This document shows positions 42,416 through 51,593 of a DNA stretch of 64,000 nucleotides, one piece after another (within the stretch, counting starts at the first letter, position 1; each line of letters opens with the position of its first letter). The notes beneath the pieces are model-generated. The model ran no database searches. It was not told the DNA's origin and saw only the letters and a program-made list of their open reading frames with translations. This DNA is from Ascidiimonas sp046199005 (GTDB lineage: Bacteria; Bacteroidota; Bacteroidia; Flavobacteriales; Flavobacteriaceae), in contig CP176050.1 in assembly GCA_046199005.1 (NCBI GenBank), forward strand, positions 1,116,001 to 1,180,000, written 5' to 3'. Position numbers and translations under genes: made by a program.

Positions 42416-43348
42416 CTAATCCGGCTCATCCTTGACGATATCAATCACAACATTACCTCGCTTATGTCCTTGGTCTACATACGAATGTGCCTTCACTATT
42501 TTATCCAGCGTATATCTTTTATCAATAAAAGATTTCAGTTTACCATCTTCTACCCATTGTTTTAGTTGTTTCAAATGTTCCGTTTTCTCTTTGGTAAACA
42601 TCATTATGGTAACATACTTACCTGCAGGACTAAGTACTTTTTTCGCCTTAGAGCGAGATGTTTTACCCACGGCATCAAAAATGATATCGTATTTATCCTC
42701 AAGCTCCCAGTAGTTTTTAGTCCTGTAATCAATAAGTTTTTCAATCCCTAAGGATCGCATCATATCGAAATTTGAAGCACTGCAGACGGCTGTAACTTCT
42801 GCTCCTTTGAGTTTGGCAATCTGTACTGCATAACTACCCACGCTTCCGGAAGCACCATAGACTAATATTTTTTGACCTCTTTTTAGATTAGCTTTCTCTA
42901 AAAGATACAAAGCTGTCATTCCTCCGATAGGTAAAGCGGCCGCTTCGGAAAAACTACTATTAACTGGTTTTAGATCGACAACACCATTGTTCCATTGTTC
43001 TGGTAAGCAGATGTACTCTGCATAAGAACCGGTATTGAGCATCGAGGTGGTTCCAAAGACTTCATCACCTACCTTAAATCGAGTAACATTTTCACCTGTT
43101 TCTTCAACAATGCCCGCAAATTCATGTCCTAAAATTTTCTTTTTTGGTCTAAAGATGCCCAACATCAATCGGGCGGGAATCCAAAAAAAAGTTGGAAAGT
43201 TGGAACTTCGTAGCCGTGTATCCCCAAGGCAAACGGTAGCCGCATGAACTTTCACCAGAATCTGATCTTCTTTTGGTTTTGGCTTCTCAATTTCTGCAAG
43301 CGTAAGTACTTCGGGTGGCCCATAATTATTAATGAGAACTGCTTTCAT
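42416..43348 (-). CDS. Zinc-type alcohol dehydrogenase / quinone oxidoreductase family (MDR)
   Basis: The 310-residue protein has a GroES-like N-terminal domain with the catalytic-site residues of the MDR family (Cys in VCLGDTRLR, GHEFAGIVEETG), and a Rossmann domain with VYGASGSVGSYAVQIAKLKGAEV binding NAD(P)H. The structural zinc lobe with four Cys is missing, which fits the quinone-reductase-like branch. It reduces or oxidises small carbonyl compounds; the substrate is open. Monocistronic. Confidence 0.85.
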   Translation of the reverse strand: MKAVLINNYGPPEVLTLAEIEKPKPKEDQILVKVHAATVCLGDTRLRSSNFPTFFWIPARLMLGIFRPKKKILGHEFAGIVEETGENVTRFKVGDEVFGTTSMLNTGSYAEYICLPEQWNNGVVDLKPVNSSFSEAAALPIGGMTALYLLEKANLKRGQKILVYGASGSVGSYAVQIAKLKGAEVTAVCSASNFDMMRSLGIEKLIDYRTKNYWELEDKYDIIFDAVGKTSRSKAKKVLSPAGKYVTIMMFTKEKTEHLKQLKQWVEDGKLKSFIDKRYTLDKIVKAHSYVDQGHKRGNVVIDIVKDEPD

Positions 43349-43484
43349 ACAACATATATAATTGTAAGTTTTTTCTTCAAATATAGTTACTTTCCTGTGA
43401 TAAGAATAGCCTCCGATAACTCGAAGTTTCAGCTATTTGTATGCTATTTAAATTTATGAAAAAGAAATGCCTTAACCTTAATTT

Positions 43485-43823
43485 TCATTGTGAACTCTGC
43501 TGATCGTATAATTTCCGATTAGTTTCTTTTAACTCATCCACACCGTTCCAAATAAAGATCAAAGCAGCTATTGAACTAAAAAATATCAATATCCACGTCC
43601 AATCCCATTTTCTTGATTTTTCTATGTATTTGAAAGACCATAATTTTTTAATTAGTATAATCATCTGTAGTATGGTCAGGCTTTGGAGTATGGAAATTTG
43701 CAGATAGTAGATTTCCATTGTCGGGGTCACCCAATACAATCGTACGGGAAACCAAAACGTAAACATATAAATGAATACTATTATCGATGGTATCGTAAGT
43801 AAAATTTTAGCGGTTCTGTTCAA
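43485..43823 (-). CDS. Small membrane protein of unknown function
   Basis: The 112-residue protein has three hydrophobic segments (about 7-24, 40-60 and 75-92) and a polar tail. No family is recognised. It lies alone between two single genes. Confidence 0.5.
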   Translation of the reverse strand: MNRTAKILLTIPSIIVFIYMFTFWFPVRLYWVTPTMEIYYLQISILQSLTILQMIILIKKLWSFKYIEKSRKWDWTWILIFFSSIAALIFIWNGVDELKETNRKLYDQQSSQ

Positions 43824-43967
43824 AATATTATACTAGGTTTTACAATTTCATTTTCAATTTAGGGTGCAAGTCTTTTTACAAGTCGGGAAAAAGAACAATT
43901 GTAGAGCCCTTGGTTTTTCATAATTGTCATGAGCTTTAAGATACGTACTATAGGGCGGACGGTTTTC

Positions 43968-44672
43968 TCATAGTCCATTTATACTTTTCCAGGAACTCAT
44001 TATTGTTGGGTGCTGATCATCAATTGGATAATTCTCATTTATAAAGACAAGCTGTTTTGGTGTCAATAATACAAATCCCCCTGAATTTCCGCAGTTCACA
44101 GGATAGAACTGCTCTTCTGAATGTTGTCTTCTTAGCTCGGCATTCAGCATTTCAATAAAATTTACATAAGCAATTTCCCAGTCCAGTTCAGAAAACTCAC
44201 CTTCAAACGCATCATATTCAATTCCATTAAGCTCGATAGTATGTTTCCAGTTATTTTGATTCAATTCATCCTTTTCATTGCCAAATTCTAGTTCGAGTCC
44301 GAGCTTTTCGAATGTTGTCTTTACATGAGAAAGATATTCAGTAAGACCATCAATTTCAAAAAGCTCTTCACAATCTACCCAATAATATCGGTTATCCATA
44401 AAACGTAAGGTGCCTTCTCTCAGCGGCCCTTGAAAGAAATTGAAGTCCTTATAGTTCTTTTCAAAATGAGTTTTTACTACTTCAAGGTCCGACGAATCAG
44501 TCAGGCTAAAATAGTTCAACTGTTCTAACCTTTCAATAATTTCCTGACTGCTTAGTCTTTCGGCTATCTTTTTATCAGGATTCTCATTTCGAATTTTTGA
44601 GCTTGCATCTTCTTTTGTAGAATGGCAACTCAAAAAGGATGCAAGGAAAAGGAATAGAAAAATCTGCTTCAA
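43968..44672 (-). CDS. Lipoprotein of unknown function
   Basis: The 234-residue protein begins with a lipoprotein signal whose lipobox is SFLSC (Cys16), followed by a charged mature domain rich in Glu, Leu and Asn with no known motif. Two Cys (VDCEEL and PVNCGNSGG) may form a disulfide; the GNSGGFV stretch looks like a serine-protease loop but lacks the rest of that fold, so I do not assign it. Confidence 0.65.
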   Translation of the reverse strand: MKQIFLFLFLASFLSCHSTKEDASSKIRNENPDKKIAERLSSQEIIERLEQLNYFSLTDSSDLEVVKTHFEKNYKDFNFFQGPLREGTLRFMDNRYYWVDCEELFEIDGLTEYLSHVKTTFEKLGLELEFGNEKDELNQNNWKHTIELNGIEYDAFEGEFSELDWEIAYVNFIEMLNAELRRQHSEEQFYPVNCGNSGGFVLLTPKQLVFINENYPIDDQHPTIMSSWKSINGL

Positions 44673-44707
44673 GGTTCTGATGTATTTTCTAAAATTACTA
44701 AAGTTTT

Positions 44708-44914
44708 TTAAATACCATTTTTGATTTTGACTGGAAGCAAATTCTTAAGTTTACCACTGGTTTTCATTTCAACACGAGCACTTTTCATACGTCCCAAAAC
44801 AAATTGTTTTTTCAAATCGCTGTACGTTTCCGATCGTCTTTTGAATCTTTTAGAATTAAGTTTTAACGAGGCTACAGATATATCAAAATTGTTCTTAGAA
44901 TAGGTGTTGTATTT
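44708..44914 (-). pseudogene. Possible gene fragment
   Basis: Between two genes the minus strand holds 68 open codons without an early ATG. The predicted text is strongly basic and protein-like (LKLNSKRFKRRSETYSDLKK and RMKSARVEMKTSGKLKN). It may be the 3' part of a decayed gene, or a chance frame. No family was recognised. Confidence 0.2.
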
Positions 44915-44927
44915 CTAACCCCGTTTC

Positions 44928-45395
44928 TCATTCCGTGGCTGGTTGAATGATTTCACGTATGGTCGCCCAACCTGTCGGACTTTTATCGTAACGAATATAA
45001 GTGACCATAGTTCTCCCCTTAAAAACAAACGGTGCTCCGTCACCTTTTGGAGTTCCTTTAATAGCGAATGTCGTTTGTTCAATAGCAAGGTTACCTTGAA
45101 TAAAGATGTTTTCAACCTCGTTTTTAATAAATTCTAATTCGAAATTCGCTAAAGTCTCTTCCAATCCTTTCAAAACTTCTTCCCTGTCCATTTTCAGGTC
45201 ATTATATCCCAGTGCTTTCATGACCTCCGGATGATGAAGTAATTTTATTTTATCAATATCTCCGGTGGCGAAGGCCTTTCGAATCGTTTCTCCGTGTTTG
45301 AGAATTTCCTCTTTGATTTTATCCTCCTGACAATAAGCGTTAGTTGGCAATGCAAATGCAAATAAGAAAATGAGAATATAATAATATGGTTTCAT
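44928..45395 (-). CDS. Secreted SnoaL/DUF4440-like protein
   Basis: The 155-residue protein has a signal peptide (to about residue 22, TNAYCQ) and a single NTF2-like cone fold: IRKAFATGDIDKIKLLHHPEV, then VENIFIQGNLAIEQTTFAIK and VTYIRYDKSPTGWATIREI. DUF4440-type proteins bind small ligands or serve as accessory enzymes. The gene follows the NlpC/P60 gene by 6 bp on the same strand. Confidence 0.78.
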   Translation of the reverse strand: MKPYYYILIFLFAFALPTNAYCQEDKIKEEILKHGETIRKAFATGDIDKIKLLHHPEVMKALGYNDLKMDREEVLKGLEETLANFELEFIKNEVENIFIQGNLAIEQTTFAIKGTPKGDGAPFVFKGRTMVTYIRYDKSPTGWATIREIIQPATE

Positions 45396-45401
45396 AAGGT
45401 T

Positions 45402-46871
45402 TTATTGTGTAATGGGATTAGTCAACGTTTCCATATTTTCTAAAAAGGGTTTTACCCATAGATCCGGCATGTCTTTAAAGGCTTTATCCAGTTCAATATC
45501 GGTGATCACGGTTCTCCCGATAACCGATCTTGTTTCTACCTGATCATTTTCTCTATCCCGCACTCCATAAATTCCGTAGTACTCTCTGGATTTGGTGACA
45601 TCGCTGAGAGCAGGATCTGAATGATAGGCTTTTAATCCCCATACGGTATGGTACATTTGCATTTTAGAATTTTTGTTGCTGCCTACATATAACACGATGT
45701 GTCCTGGTAAATACAGCGTACTAACAAAAGGAATTCCTTTGTTTGCAATATCCTGTTTTTTTTGTTCTGGGGTCAGATGTTGTAGCGAATCAACCTGACC
45801 GCTAAATCTTTGTGCTTTCGAGTTTCGGGGCGTCCAGATACCAAAGGGAGTAAAGTAGTCTTTTAAAGTAGACGAACAATCGCGTCCGCCGTCAATTCCG
45901 CCCCAACTGTATTTACCGCCTATCATCTGTGTGAGAATGGTTTTTACATTTTCTTTGTTGAATTCAATAGGAAATTCCCGAACGAAAGAGGACTGACTTT
46001 TTATTCGGTCAAAAACCAATTTGTTGTCCAGGGGAGACCGGGTCGGATACAGTATTTCCTGGTTAACCGCATCATAAGGCAAGAATGTTCCCGTAAAAAC
46101 TTTATAGGTAGAGGCTGCTCCTTTAAGCCGCACATTATCACCAGTAACCACGACTTTTTGGGAGTTAAGAATGGTGTTTATCTGCTGTTGATCTGCAAGC
46201 GCAATACTCTTTGAGCGTACCCAACCGGTGGTGTACGTGCTTTTCACAAAATACCAGGTATGGTCTTTTGATTTTTCCAGGATCGTAATCGGGGTACCGA
46301 CCCAAAGAGTCGTGTATTGTAAATAATCAAAAGGATATCCTTCACCTGAATTTCGGATGTTTTTAAAACAGAATTCATCGGTAGGTAAACCTTTTACATC
46401 AGTCGTTTCTGTGGTGATGCCAAAACCCATCGGATTTAAGGAAATATCAGTGCGTGCCGGTAATTTCTCATTTAGTTCGTTAATGTATTTTGCCGAATAT
46501 TCTCTTAGGTTGCCTGTGTAGCAGGGACTATTGGCGGCAATTCCTTTTTCATAGGTAAAATGCTCTTCCCATATTTCGCTTATTCTGGTGGTATCTGTTT
46601 CTCCTTTGTATTTCCACGGAAGGTAAAATTTCTTCAGGAACAGAGAAGGATCATAGGTTTTATTGTAAAAGCTGTCAATAGCTTTGTTAGAAGGTTCAAA
46701 CACATCAAAATTAAGATCCTCAACCGTGTAAAATGACACTTTTTCCAGCAGTGATTCGTTGTCGGGCTTATTCACCACTTCTGCTTCAGGAGATTCCGTT
46801 TTACAGGAAGTTTGAAAGATGGCAAAACAAACGAGTACTACTAAACTGATGTTGGGAATGTATTTTTTCAT
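45402..46871 (-). CDS. NlpC/P60 peptidase lipoprotein with SH3-type domains (peptidoglycan-peptide hydrolase)
   Basis: The 489-residue protein has a lipoprotein signal (IFQTSC, Cys23), a long N-terminal part, two SH3b-like modules (about 170-300, with TPITILEKSKDHTWYFVKS and GWVRSKSIA) and a C-terminal NlpC/P60 domain: Cys in GGIDGGRDCSST near 333, His in LPGHIVLYVG near 388, and a polar residue near MYHTVWG. This is the layout of gamma-D-glutamyl-L-diamino acid endopeptidases that trim muropeptides. The LD-carboxypeptidase gene lies 46 bp upstream on the same strand, so the two form a peptidoglycan-peptide recycling unit. Confidence 0.85.
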   Translation of the reverse strand: MKKYIPNISLVVLVCFAIFQTSCKTESPEAEVVNKPDNESLLEKVSFYTVEDLNFDVFEPSNKAIDSFYNKTYDPSLFLKKFYLPWKYKGETDTTRISEIWEEHFTYEKGIAANSPCYTGNLREYSAKYINELNEKLPARTDISLNPMGFGITTETTDVKGLPTDEFCFKNIRNSGEGYPFDYLQYTTLWVGTPITILEKSKDHTWYFVKSTYTTGWVRSKSIALADQQQINTILNSQKVVVTGDNVRLKGAASTYKVFTGTFLPYDAVNQEILYPTRSPLDNKLVFDRIKSQSSFVREFPIEFNKENVKTILTQMIGGKYSWGGIDGGRDCSSTLKDYFTPFGIWTPRNSKAQRFSGQVDSLQHLTPEQKKQDIANKGIPFVSTLYLPGHIVLYVGSNKNSKMQMYHTVWGLKAYHSDPALSDVTKSREYYGIYGVRDRENDQVETRSVIGRTVITDIELDKAFKDMPDLWVKPFLENMETLTNPITQ

Positions 46872-46917
46872 AGGAATATTTATATGCTAAATGTTTCCGG
46901 GTAAGCGGATTGAAATT

Positions 46918-48078
46918 TCAGATAACTGCATTTTCCAGAAGGATCACTTGTTTGTTAGTCGCATCTAATTCCGCCTCAATCCCAACAGGGAAGGTGCAAA
47001 ATTCTTTACTGCTGTCATGGCTAAAGGGAAAATCATACAATACCGGAAGCTTTAATCCTTTTAAGAATCGATCGGTAATCGTTTCTTTTAAGTCTGCATC
47101 GAGCTTGGTTTGTATTTGTTGTGCTTTTATTTCTTCATTAAGCTTGGTCTGTAGTTTTGAGAGGAATTGTTTATCGGCGCCAGAAGCCGAATTTTGAGTA
47201 AGGTTGATCAGGTTTGTTTCCAGTTCATCTTCCAGTTTATTTTTAAGGGTGGGGTCGTAGCAATCAGCAAATTCGCCAAATATGATACCGGAAGCTTTTT
47301 TCAAATTACTGGACTGACTGAGTTGTGTAAGCATTCGATCAATGCGGCGGGGAGCCTCGCCTACATCCTCGATAAAAACAATTTTGTTCGTGTAATCATG
47401 GTCATATGGAGTTCCCGCTAAGGCGGCTAACAAGCTTAAATTTCCTCCGACCAGAATTCCGCGCGCTTTTCCATCAGTGATCACGGAGGTTCGCTCGGTA
47501 CCTTTAATGATTTGATCGGACTTAGTTTCCATCAGCACCTTAGTGAGTTGTGCTACCGTATATTCCGAAAAATTCCAAGCGCCTATAGGTCCGTGAAAAC
47601 CAATAAGTCCGGTCTTATGATAAATGGCATTTGATAGAGCTGTAATATCGCTAAAACCGATGAGTGGTTTCGGGTTGTTTTTGATGAGGTTGTAATCGAG
47701 ATAGGGAAGTAGTCGGTTGCAGCCATCACCACCACGTACGCACCAGATGGCTTTCGAATTAGTATCGGCAAACGCAGTATGCAGATCTTCCAAACGTTGC
47801 TGATCGGTACCAGCCGTATGTTTTTTTTGAGCTCTTAGATTTTTAGACTGTTTTGTTTTAAATCCGAGCTCCTGTAAATTCTTTTCTGCCTTTGCTATTT
47901 TTTCTTCCGTAACCGGACCGCCCGGAGCGATTAAGGTAATGGTATCGCCCGGGGTTAGTCTTTTGGGTTTGATGGTGCGTTTTCTACGATCATCGAAGAC
48001 GGTATGCGCAAACAATCCCGAACTCGCTAAGAAGGTCGCTCCTAATCCAAGTGTTTTTATGAAAGGTCTTCTATTCAT
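46918..48078 (-). CDS. ldcA: LD-carboxypeptidase (peptidase S66)
   Basis: The 386-residue protein cleaves the last D-Ala from tetrapeptide muropeptides. It shows the S66 pattern: LIAPGGPVTEEK, WCVRGGDGCNRLLPYLD with the nucleophile in the region GFSDITAL, and the C-terminal VFIEDVGEAPRRIDRML and the His late in the chain. The N-terminus NRRPFIKTLGLGA is a twin-arginine-type signal, so it acts in the periplasm rather than the cytoplasm as E. coli LdcA does. It heads the unit with the NlpC/P60 and SnoaL-like genes. Confidence 0.86.
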   Translation of the reverse strand: MNRRPFIKTLGLGATFLASSGLFAHTVFDDRRKRTIKPKRLTPGDTITLIAPGGPVTEEKIAKAEKNLQELGFKTKQSKNLRAQKKHTAGTDQQRLEDLHTAFADTNSKAIWCVRGGDGCNRLLPYLDYNLIKNNPKPLIGFSDITALSNAIYHKTGLIGFHGPIGAWNFSEYTVAQLTKVLMETKSDQIIKGTERTSVITDGKARGILVGGNLSLLAALAGTPYDHDYTNKIVFIEDVGEAPRRIDRMLTQLSQSSNLKKASGIIFGEFADCYDPTLKNKLEDELETNLINLTQNSASGADKQFLSKLQTKLNEEIKAQQIQTKLDADLKETITDRFLKGLKLPVLYDFPFSHDSSKEFCTFPVGIEAELDATNKQVILLENAVI

Positions 48079-48143
48079 GATGTTGTTTCTTGAAAAGCTC
48101 TTACCTGATAAATATACTACTTTACACTTTTAAAACAGCAGGA

Positions 48144-48860
48144 TCAGGTTTGGTCGATCTGGATATTTTTTCCCTTAATCAAGAGCCATAAACCCAAAGC
48201 CACTTCTGAGAGCATCGGAATGATAAAAACCCATCCCAGAATCTGAATTACCTCAGGATGCTGAGGGATCAGCAAGTTTGATAAATGAACTGTTACGTAT
48301 CCGAAAGCTCCTATCATCAAAAAGATGGAAATAAATTTTGGGACATAAGCAGATTTTAATGAAAGGTATCCCAATAAAAAAATATGTAGCCCGAAAACCA
48401 GAAGTCCGAGTGACCAGGAAGAATCAAAACTGTTAAGAAAGAACCAGGTCTGAGATTCAATGTTTACGTTGTCAACTGCAATTAGACGAGTTGGGGAATC
48501 GATAAGTTCCAGTACATAATTATAATTCATAATGGAGGATCCTAACATTGCCGTATACACGATACGTATCCAGGCGGTTAGTAAAGAAATGCCATTGTTA
48601 ACCGGTTTAAAAAAGAAGTAGAAACCCCAGGCCGCAACAATATCGCAGATAAGGACGATAATCCAGCTTAAAATACCCATTCTGAAAACCAGAAGATTTT
48701 CGCTTATATTTTTAAAAGTAGGTGTTGGGTCTTCGTCGATGATCAGAGGTCCAATAGTAACATCAGTGGCAACCACTGCTGCCAGGGTCATTAGAACAAT
48801 GGCATAACCTGCCACCATTGCCGCTTTACGCATGGATATTTGTGGTAAAATGGTTTGCAT
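48144..48860 (-). CDS. DUF4386 membrane protein
   Basis: The 238-residue protein has about seven hydrophobic helices, starting RKAAMVAGYAIVLMTLAAVV, and an RMGILSWIIVLICDIVAAWG segment typical of DUF4386. No function is known. It precedes the cluster that includes ldcA, with 65 bp between. Confidence 0.7.
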   Translation of the reverse strand: MQTILPQISMRKAAMVAGYAIVLMTLAAVVATDVTIGPLIIDEDPTPTFKNISENLLVFRMGILSWIIVLICDIVAAWGFYFFFKPVNNGISLLTAWIRIVYTAMLGSSIMNYNYVLELIDSPTRLIAVDNVNIESQTWFFLNSFDSSWSLGLLVFGLHIFLLGYLSLKSAYVPKFISIFLMIGAFGYVTVHLSNLLIPQHPEVIQILGWVFIIPMLSEVALGLWLLIKGKNIQIDQT

Positions 48861-49063
48861 CGTAAATCCTCTTAGACGGCTACTATTTTAGTATCGAATG
48901 TATAAGTTAGCATTTTTCTGGTTAAGTTTTGATGGGGACCTGGAGAGGAGAGGAGGTCACTTAACTATCGCATGAAAAAAAGTAAGTTTACAAAGAGTCA
49001 GATTATCAAAGTCTTCATTATATCAAACATTGTAATCAAACATTTTGATTCAACAGCTTTTAG

Positions 49064-49708
49064 TTACTTACGAATCAAAGATATCCCAATCCATATGAAC
49101 CAAATTATCTGACTAATTCCAAAAATTTCTTTGAATAGGTCAAAAGGGAAAACGGTTAAAATTCCAATAATTCCAACAAATACACCTAAAATGTTCAATA
49201 ATTTTGAGAACAATTGATTTTTAAAAGATACTATGCTTAGCAGTAGTACCCAAATTCCGCCAACAATTTCATTTCCTCCACCAAGTCCTTCTGAAACGAT
49301 ACCAACACTGCGCCAGATTAACATGGCATTTTCTGGTTCTTTAACTCCAATATCAAGTACGGTGTTTAAAGCTATGTTTGTTATCATTCCACTGGCTATA
49401 ACCAAGCCAACCCAAATTATTCCAAATATCGATGTCAGTATCGATAGGTCGGGTAAAAAATCTTTAATTCTTTGGTGAATTGAAACTACTAATACGGCAA
49501 GTAAAATTCCAAATAAGACATAACTTATAAAGGTTATTATTGATAGCGTTAAATAGTTATCAGATAGGAAGTTTAATTTTTCAGTTTCTGTAGCGTCGGC
49601 TTTTGGATAATTCAATATTGCACCATAAATACTAAATGCCAGGATATATATTGATCCAAGCAGAATAGAGCAGAATCCACCAATTTTCTGAAATGCTTTT
49701 GTATACAT
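49064..49708 (-). CDS. DUF4386-like membrane protein, second
   Basis: The 214-residue protein has seven hydrophobic helices and the DUF4386-like pattern GGFCSILLGSIYILAFSIYG at the start and WVLLLSIVSFKNQLFSKLLNI near 150-170, though the match is weaker than for the neighbour at 48144. No function can be proposed. It ends the chromosomal stretch before the insertion-sequence remnant and cassette-like region. Confidence 0.6.
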   Translation of the reverse strand: MYTKAFQKIGGFCSILLGSIYILAFSIYGAILNYPKADATETEKLNFLSDNYLTLSIITFISYVLFGILLAVLVVSIHQRIKDFLPDLSILTSIFGIIWVGLVIASGMITNIALNTVLDIGVKEPENAMLIWRSVGIVSEGLGGGNEIVGGIWVLLLSIVSFKNQLFSKLLNILGVFVGIIGILTVFPFDLFKEIFGISQIIWFIWIGISLIRK

Positions 49709-49925
49709 AACTGTAATGTGTTTTTTTTCAAGACGATTTTAAGATGTAATTGTTACGCAGATCAAAGGTTTACGAACGTTTACTGTATGTGCAGGGGCAG
49801 GGCAAAATGATACCTGGCTCTCTGATTATTCTGGCTATCTTAAAAATGTAAGATGGGTATAAGCAGTGATCGCTTGCCGAAGCGTCGGGATTCTGTAGTC
49901 TTCTTTGAAAAATTGGAAGGCTGCA
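49709..49925. other. Intergenic stretch before the IS remnant
   Basis: About 200 bp between the DUF4386-like gene and the IS fragment. I see no gene. A left palindrome arm for the first module is expected here but cannot be recognised. Confidence 0.3.
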
Positions 49926-50088
49926 GAAAAGCCTCCACTTTGTTCAAATTATAAAATCGTGGCTCAGGGCTTTTTTTGGCTTCATTTAAAGCCTTTAATT
50001 CAGCCTCCGGTTAGGAGAAATAAATTGAAAAAGCCCTTAAAAGGGCTTAAAATAAGAAAGATTTTTGCAAATTATTGGCTTGTGCAAC
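49926..50088 (+). mobile_element. IS1182-type remnant 1 (right end only)
   Basis: This 163-bp fragment corresponds base for base in length to the last 163 bp of the intact element (58052-58214): the shared text runs from GCCTCCACTTTGTTC to the terminal repeat TTGTGCAAC. It encodes the C-terminal LKPL-type tail of the transposase but lacks everything upstream. The right end is followed by a 10-bp spacer and then the start of module A. Confidence 0.75.
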
Positions 50089-50115
50089 GACTGCCATTGT
50101 TGTGTGCTGCCTTTG

Positions 50116-50322
50116 TTATTCTTTGAGCTTGCAACTTTTGATACCAAACGGAGCATAAAGAGGACAAAAGCTAATCACACTTGTTAAAACAAAAACTCCT
50201 GCAAGAACCAATAAAACGATGCCTAAAGTACCTGATAATGTTCCAGTAAAATAAAGAACACCAACTATTGCAGCGATTATAACTCTTATAATTCTGTCTG
50301 CTGAACCCATATTTTTTATCAT
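50116..50322 (-). CDS. DUF2892 (YgaP-type) inner-membrane protein
   Basis: The 68-residue protein starts with MIKNMGSADRIIRVIIAAI, the signature of DUF2892, and has two membrane helices with a Cys pair near the C-terminus (ISFCPLYAPFGIKSC). YgaP-type domains often accompany rhodanese or nitrosative-stress proteins. A Crp/Fnr regulator lies 75 bp upstream on the same strand, a pairing common in flavobacteria. Confidence 0.85.
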   Translation of the reverse strand: MIKNMGSADRIIRVIIAAIVGVLYFTGTLSGTLGIVLLVLAGVFVLTSVISFCPLYAPFGIKSCKLKE

Positions 50323-50397
50323 AATTGAAAATTTTAAATTATTGAAAGATTACCTTACAAAAATAGATAGTCTTATAGAGCTATACAGTGACTGCGG

Positions 50398-51024
50398 TCA
50401 CCACTCGTCAATAATTCTTATTTTACCCGAATTTTGTTCTACTTTCCCATCTGTTTCGAGCTTTTTTAGAACTCTTGAAACCACTTCACGTGCAGTTCCC
50501 AATTCATTTGCTATTTGATAATGACTCATTTTAATAGTCTTGTTAAGACTTAATTCAGTTTTCTTTTTCAAATGATCGTATAGTCTTTTATCCATCTTAT
50601 CTAATAACAAGCTGCCTATTGTGTCTAAAAGCTCCGAATATCTCAGATTAAGCTGATTGTAGAAAAGTTCGTTGAAGTCAGGATATTCTTTTAGCCAAGT
50701 CGGCAAAAAATGAACAGGTAATAAAATAACTGTTGAATCCTCTTCCGTTTTTGCAAATACTTTACTTGGTGTATTTTTTAAAGCCGCATAAAAAGTCATT
50801 ACGCAGCTTTGGTCTGATTCGATATAGTAGAGTAGTAATTCTTTCTCAACAAATCTAGAATATACTTTTATCAGACCATTAAGAACAATGGGTAAAACTT
50901 TGACATACTGCTGTTCTCTTAAAATTTCAGTTCCTTTTGGGAATTTCTTAATGGCAGATTCCTGCAATATTTTTTCAACCAAATCAGGTTTTAAAAAAGA
51001 CAATATTCTTCTGTCAAGTTCCAT
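50398..51024 (-). CDS. Crp/Fnr-family transcriptional regulator
   Basis: The 208-residue protein has an N-terminal cyclic-nucleotide-type sensor fold (GTEILREQQYVKVLPIVLNGLIKVY) and a C-terminal winged helix with YQIANELGTAREVVSRVLKKLE. No Fnr Cys cluster is seen, so it is more Crp-like. ATG at 51024 matches the family start; the longer frame would run through the module edge. It probably controls the DUF2892 gene. Confidence 0.85.
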   Translation of the reverse strand: MELDRRILSFLKPDLVEKILQESAIKKFPKGTEILREQQYVKVLPIVLNGLIKVYSRFVEKELLLYYIESDQSCVMTFYAALKNTPSKVFAKTEEDSTVILLPVHFLPTWLKEYPDFNELFYNQLNLRYSELLDTIGSLLLDKMDKRLYDHLKKKTELSLNKTIKMSHYQIANELGTAREVVSRVLKKLETDGKVEQNSGKIRIIDEW

Positions 51025-51040
51025 TTTATGACTTTTCCTC

Positions 51041-51219
51041 AGGTTGCACGCAATAACCAAGATGTAAGATTTGTGGATGCGTAGCATACGCGTTAAACCG
51101 ATTGCGCTAAGTATCTATAAACTTTACACCAGCTTAGCTATGCTGTAGTGTTCGATCACCGATATATTAAATAAATAATTATTGACGATTGGCTATGGGT
51201 AGCAATAAACCTCGTTCTT
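51041..51219. repeat. Junction beta, left part
   Basis: GCACGCAATAACC marks the end of module A and the following bases up to the IS remnant are the left half of the interrupted junction. Short palindromes such as GCGTAGCATACGC and CAGCTTAGCTATGCTG are present. The right half is only the 10-bp spacer and GTTGTGTGC after the remnant. Confidence 0.35.
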
Positions 51220-51583
51220 GTTTTACAAATATTTCCTAAAGATAGGAAAATCATATTTTCAGTTGGTAAGTCAATCCTGTGCTCAGTTTATCGAAGTAAC
51301 GATAAGAATAAAACCAGACACTAAAGTGATGCACCTTTCAGCTTATCCATCGGTAATCTCAGGACAGACCTCAAGAAGTACCTGAAATTTACTCAAAATA
51401 AGGTGAAAAGCGGGGTGGGAAACCTTGCCTTTCATAAAATGATAAAAACGGTGCTTCAAAACTGTTTTTCCGCCTATTTAAAACCTATTAATTTGATAAT
51501 CTAAAACAGTTAACTAAAATAAGAAAGTCCTTCACAAGGGCTTGAAATGATTAACTTTATCATCAATTATTGGCTTGTGCAAC
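51220..51583 (+). mobile_element. IS1182-type remnant 2, internally deleted
   Basis: The 364-bp fragment keeps the left end (GTTTTACAA, then CTAAAGATAGGAAAA as in the intact element) and the right end with TTGTGCAAC, and between them a short piece coding for KKYLKFTQNKVKSG like the transposase C-terminus. The core is missing and the sequence has diverged, so it is an old relative rather than a deletion of the intact copy. Confidence 0.7.
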
Positions 51584-51593
51584 GACTACCATT

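Larger units (their letters stand above)
50099..51058 (-). mobile_element. Cassette-like module A (DUF2892 protein and Crp/Fnr regulator)
   Basis: The left edge GTTGTGTGC lies just behind the stop of the DUF2892 gene. The right edge, GCACGCAATAAC, lies 22 bp upstream of the regulator start. The two edges match only loosely (GCACACAAC expected), so this is the weakest of the five modules. Both genes point the same way as in the other modules. The right junction holds the second IS remnant. Confidence 0.4.

Noticed and set aside
44721..44903. 60-codon plus-strand frame
   Set aside because: No start signal or family; the opposite strand has a more protein-like reading, itself only weakly supported.
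49905..50126. 73-codon frame on the plus strand
   Set aside because: It is the 3' part of the IS1182-type transposase in remnant 1 read into the module edge, not an independent gene.
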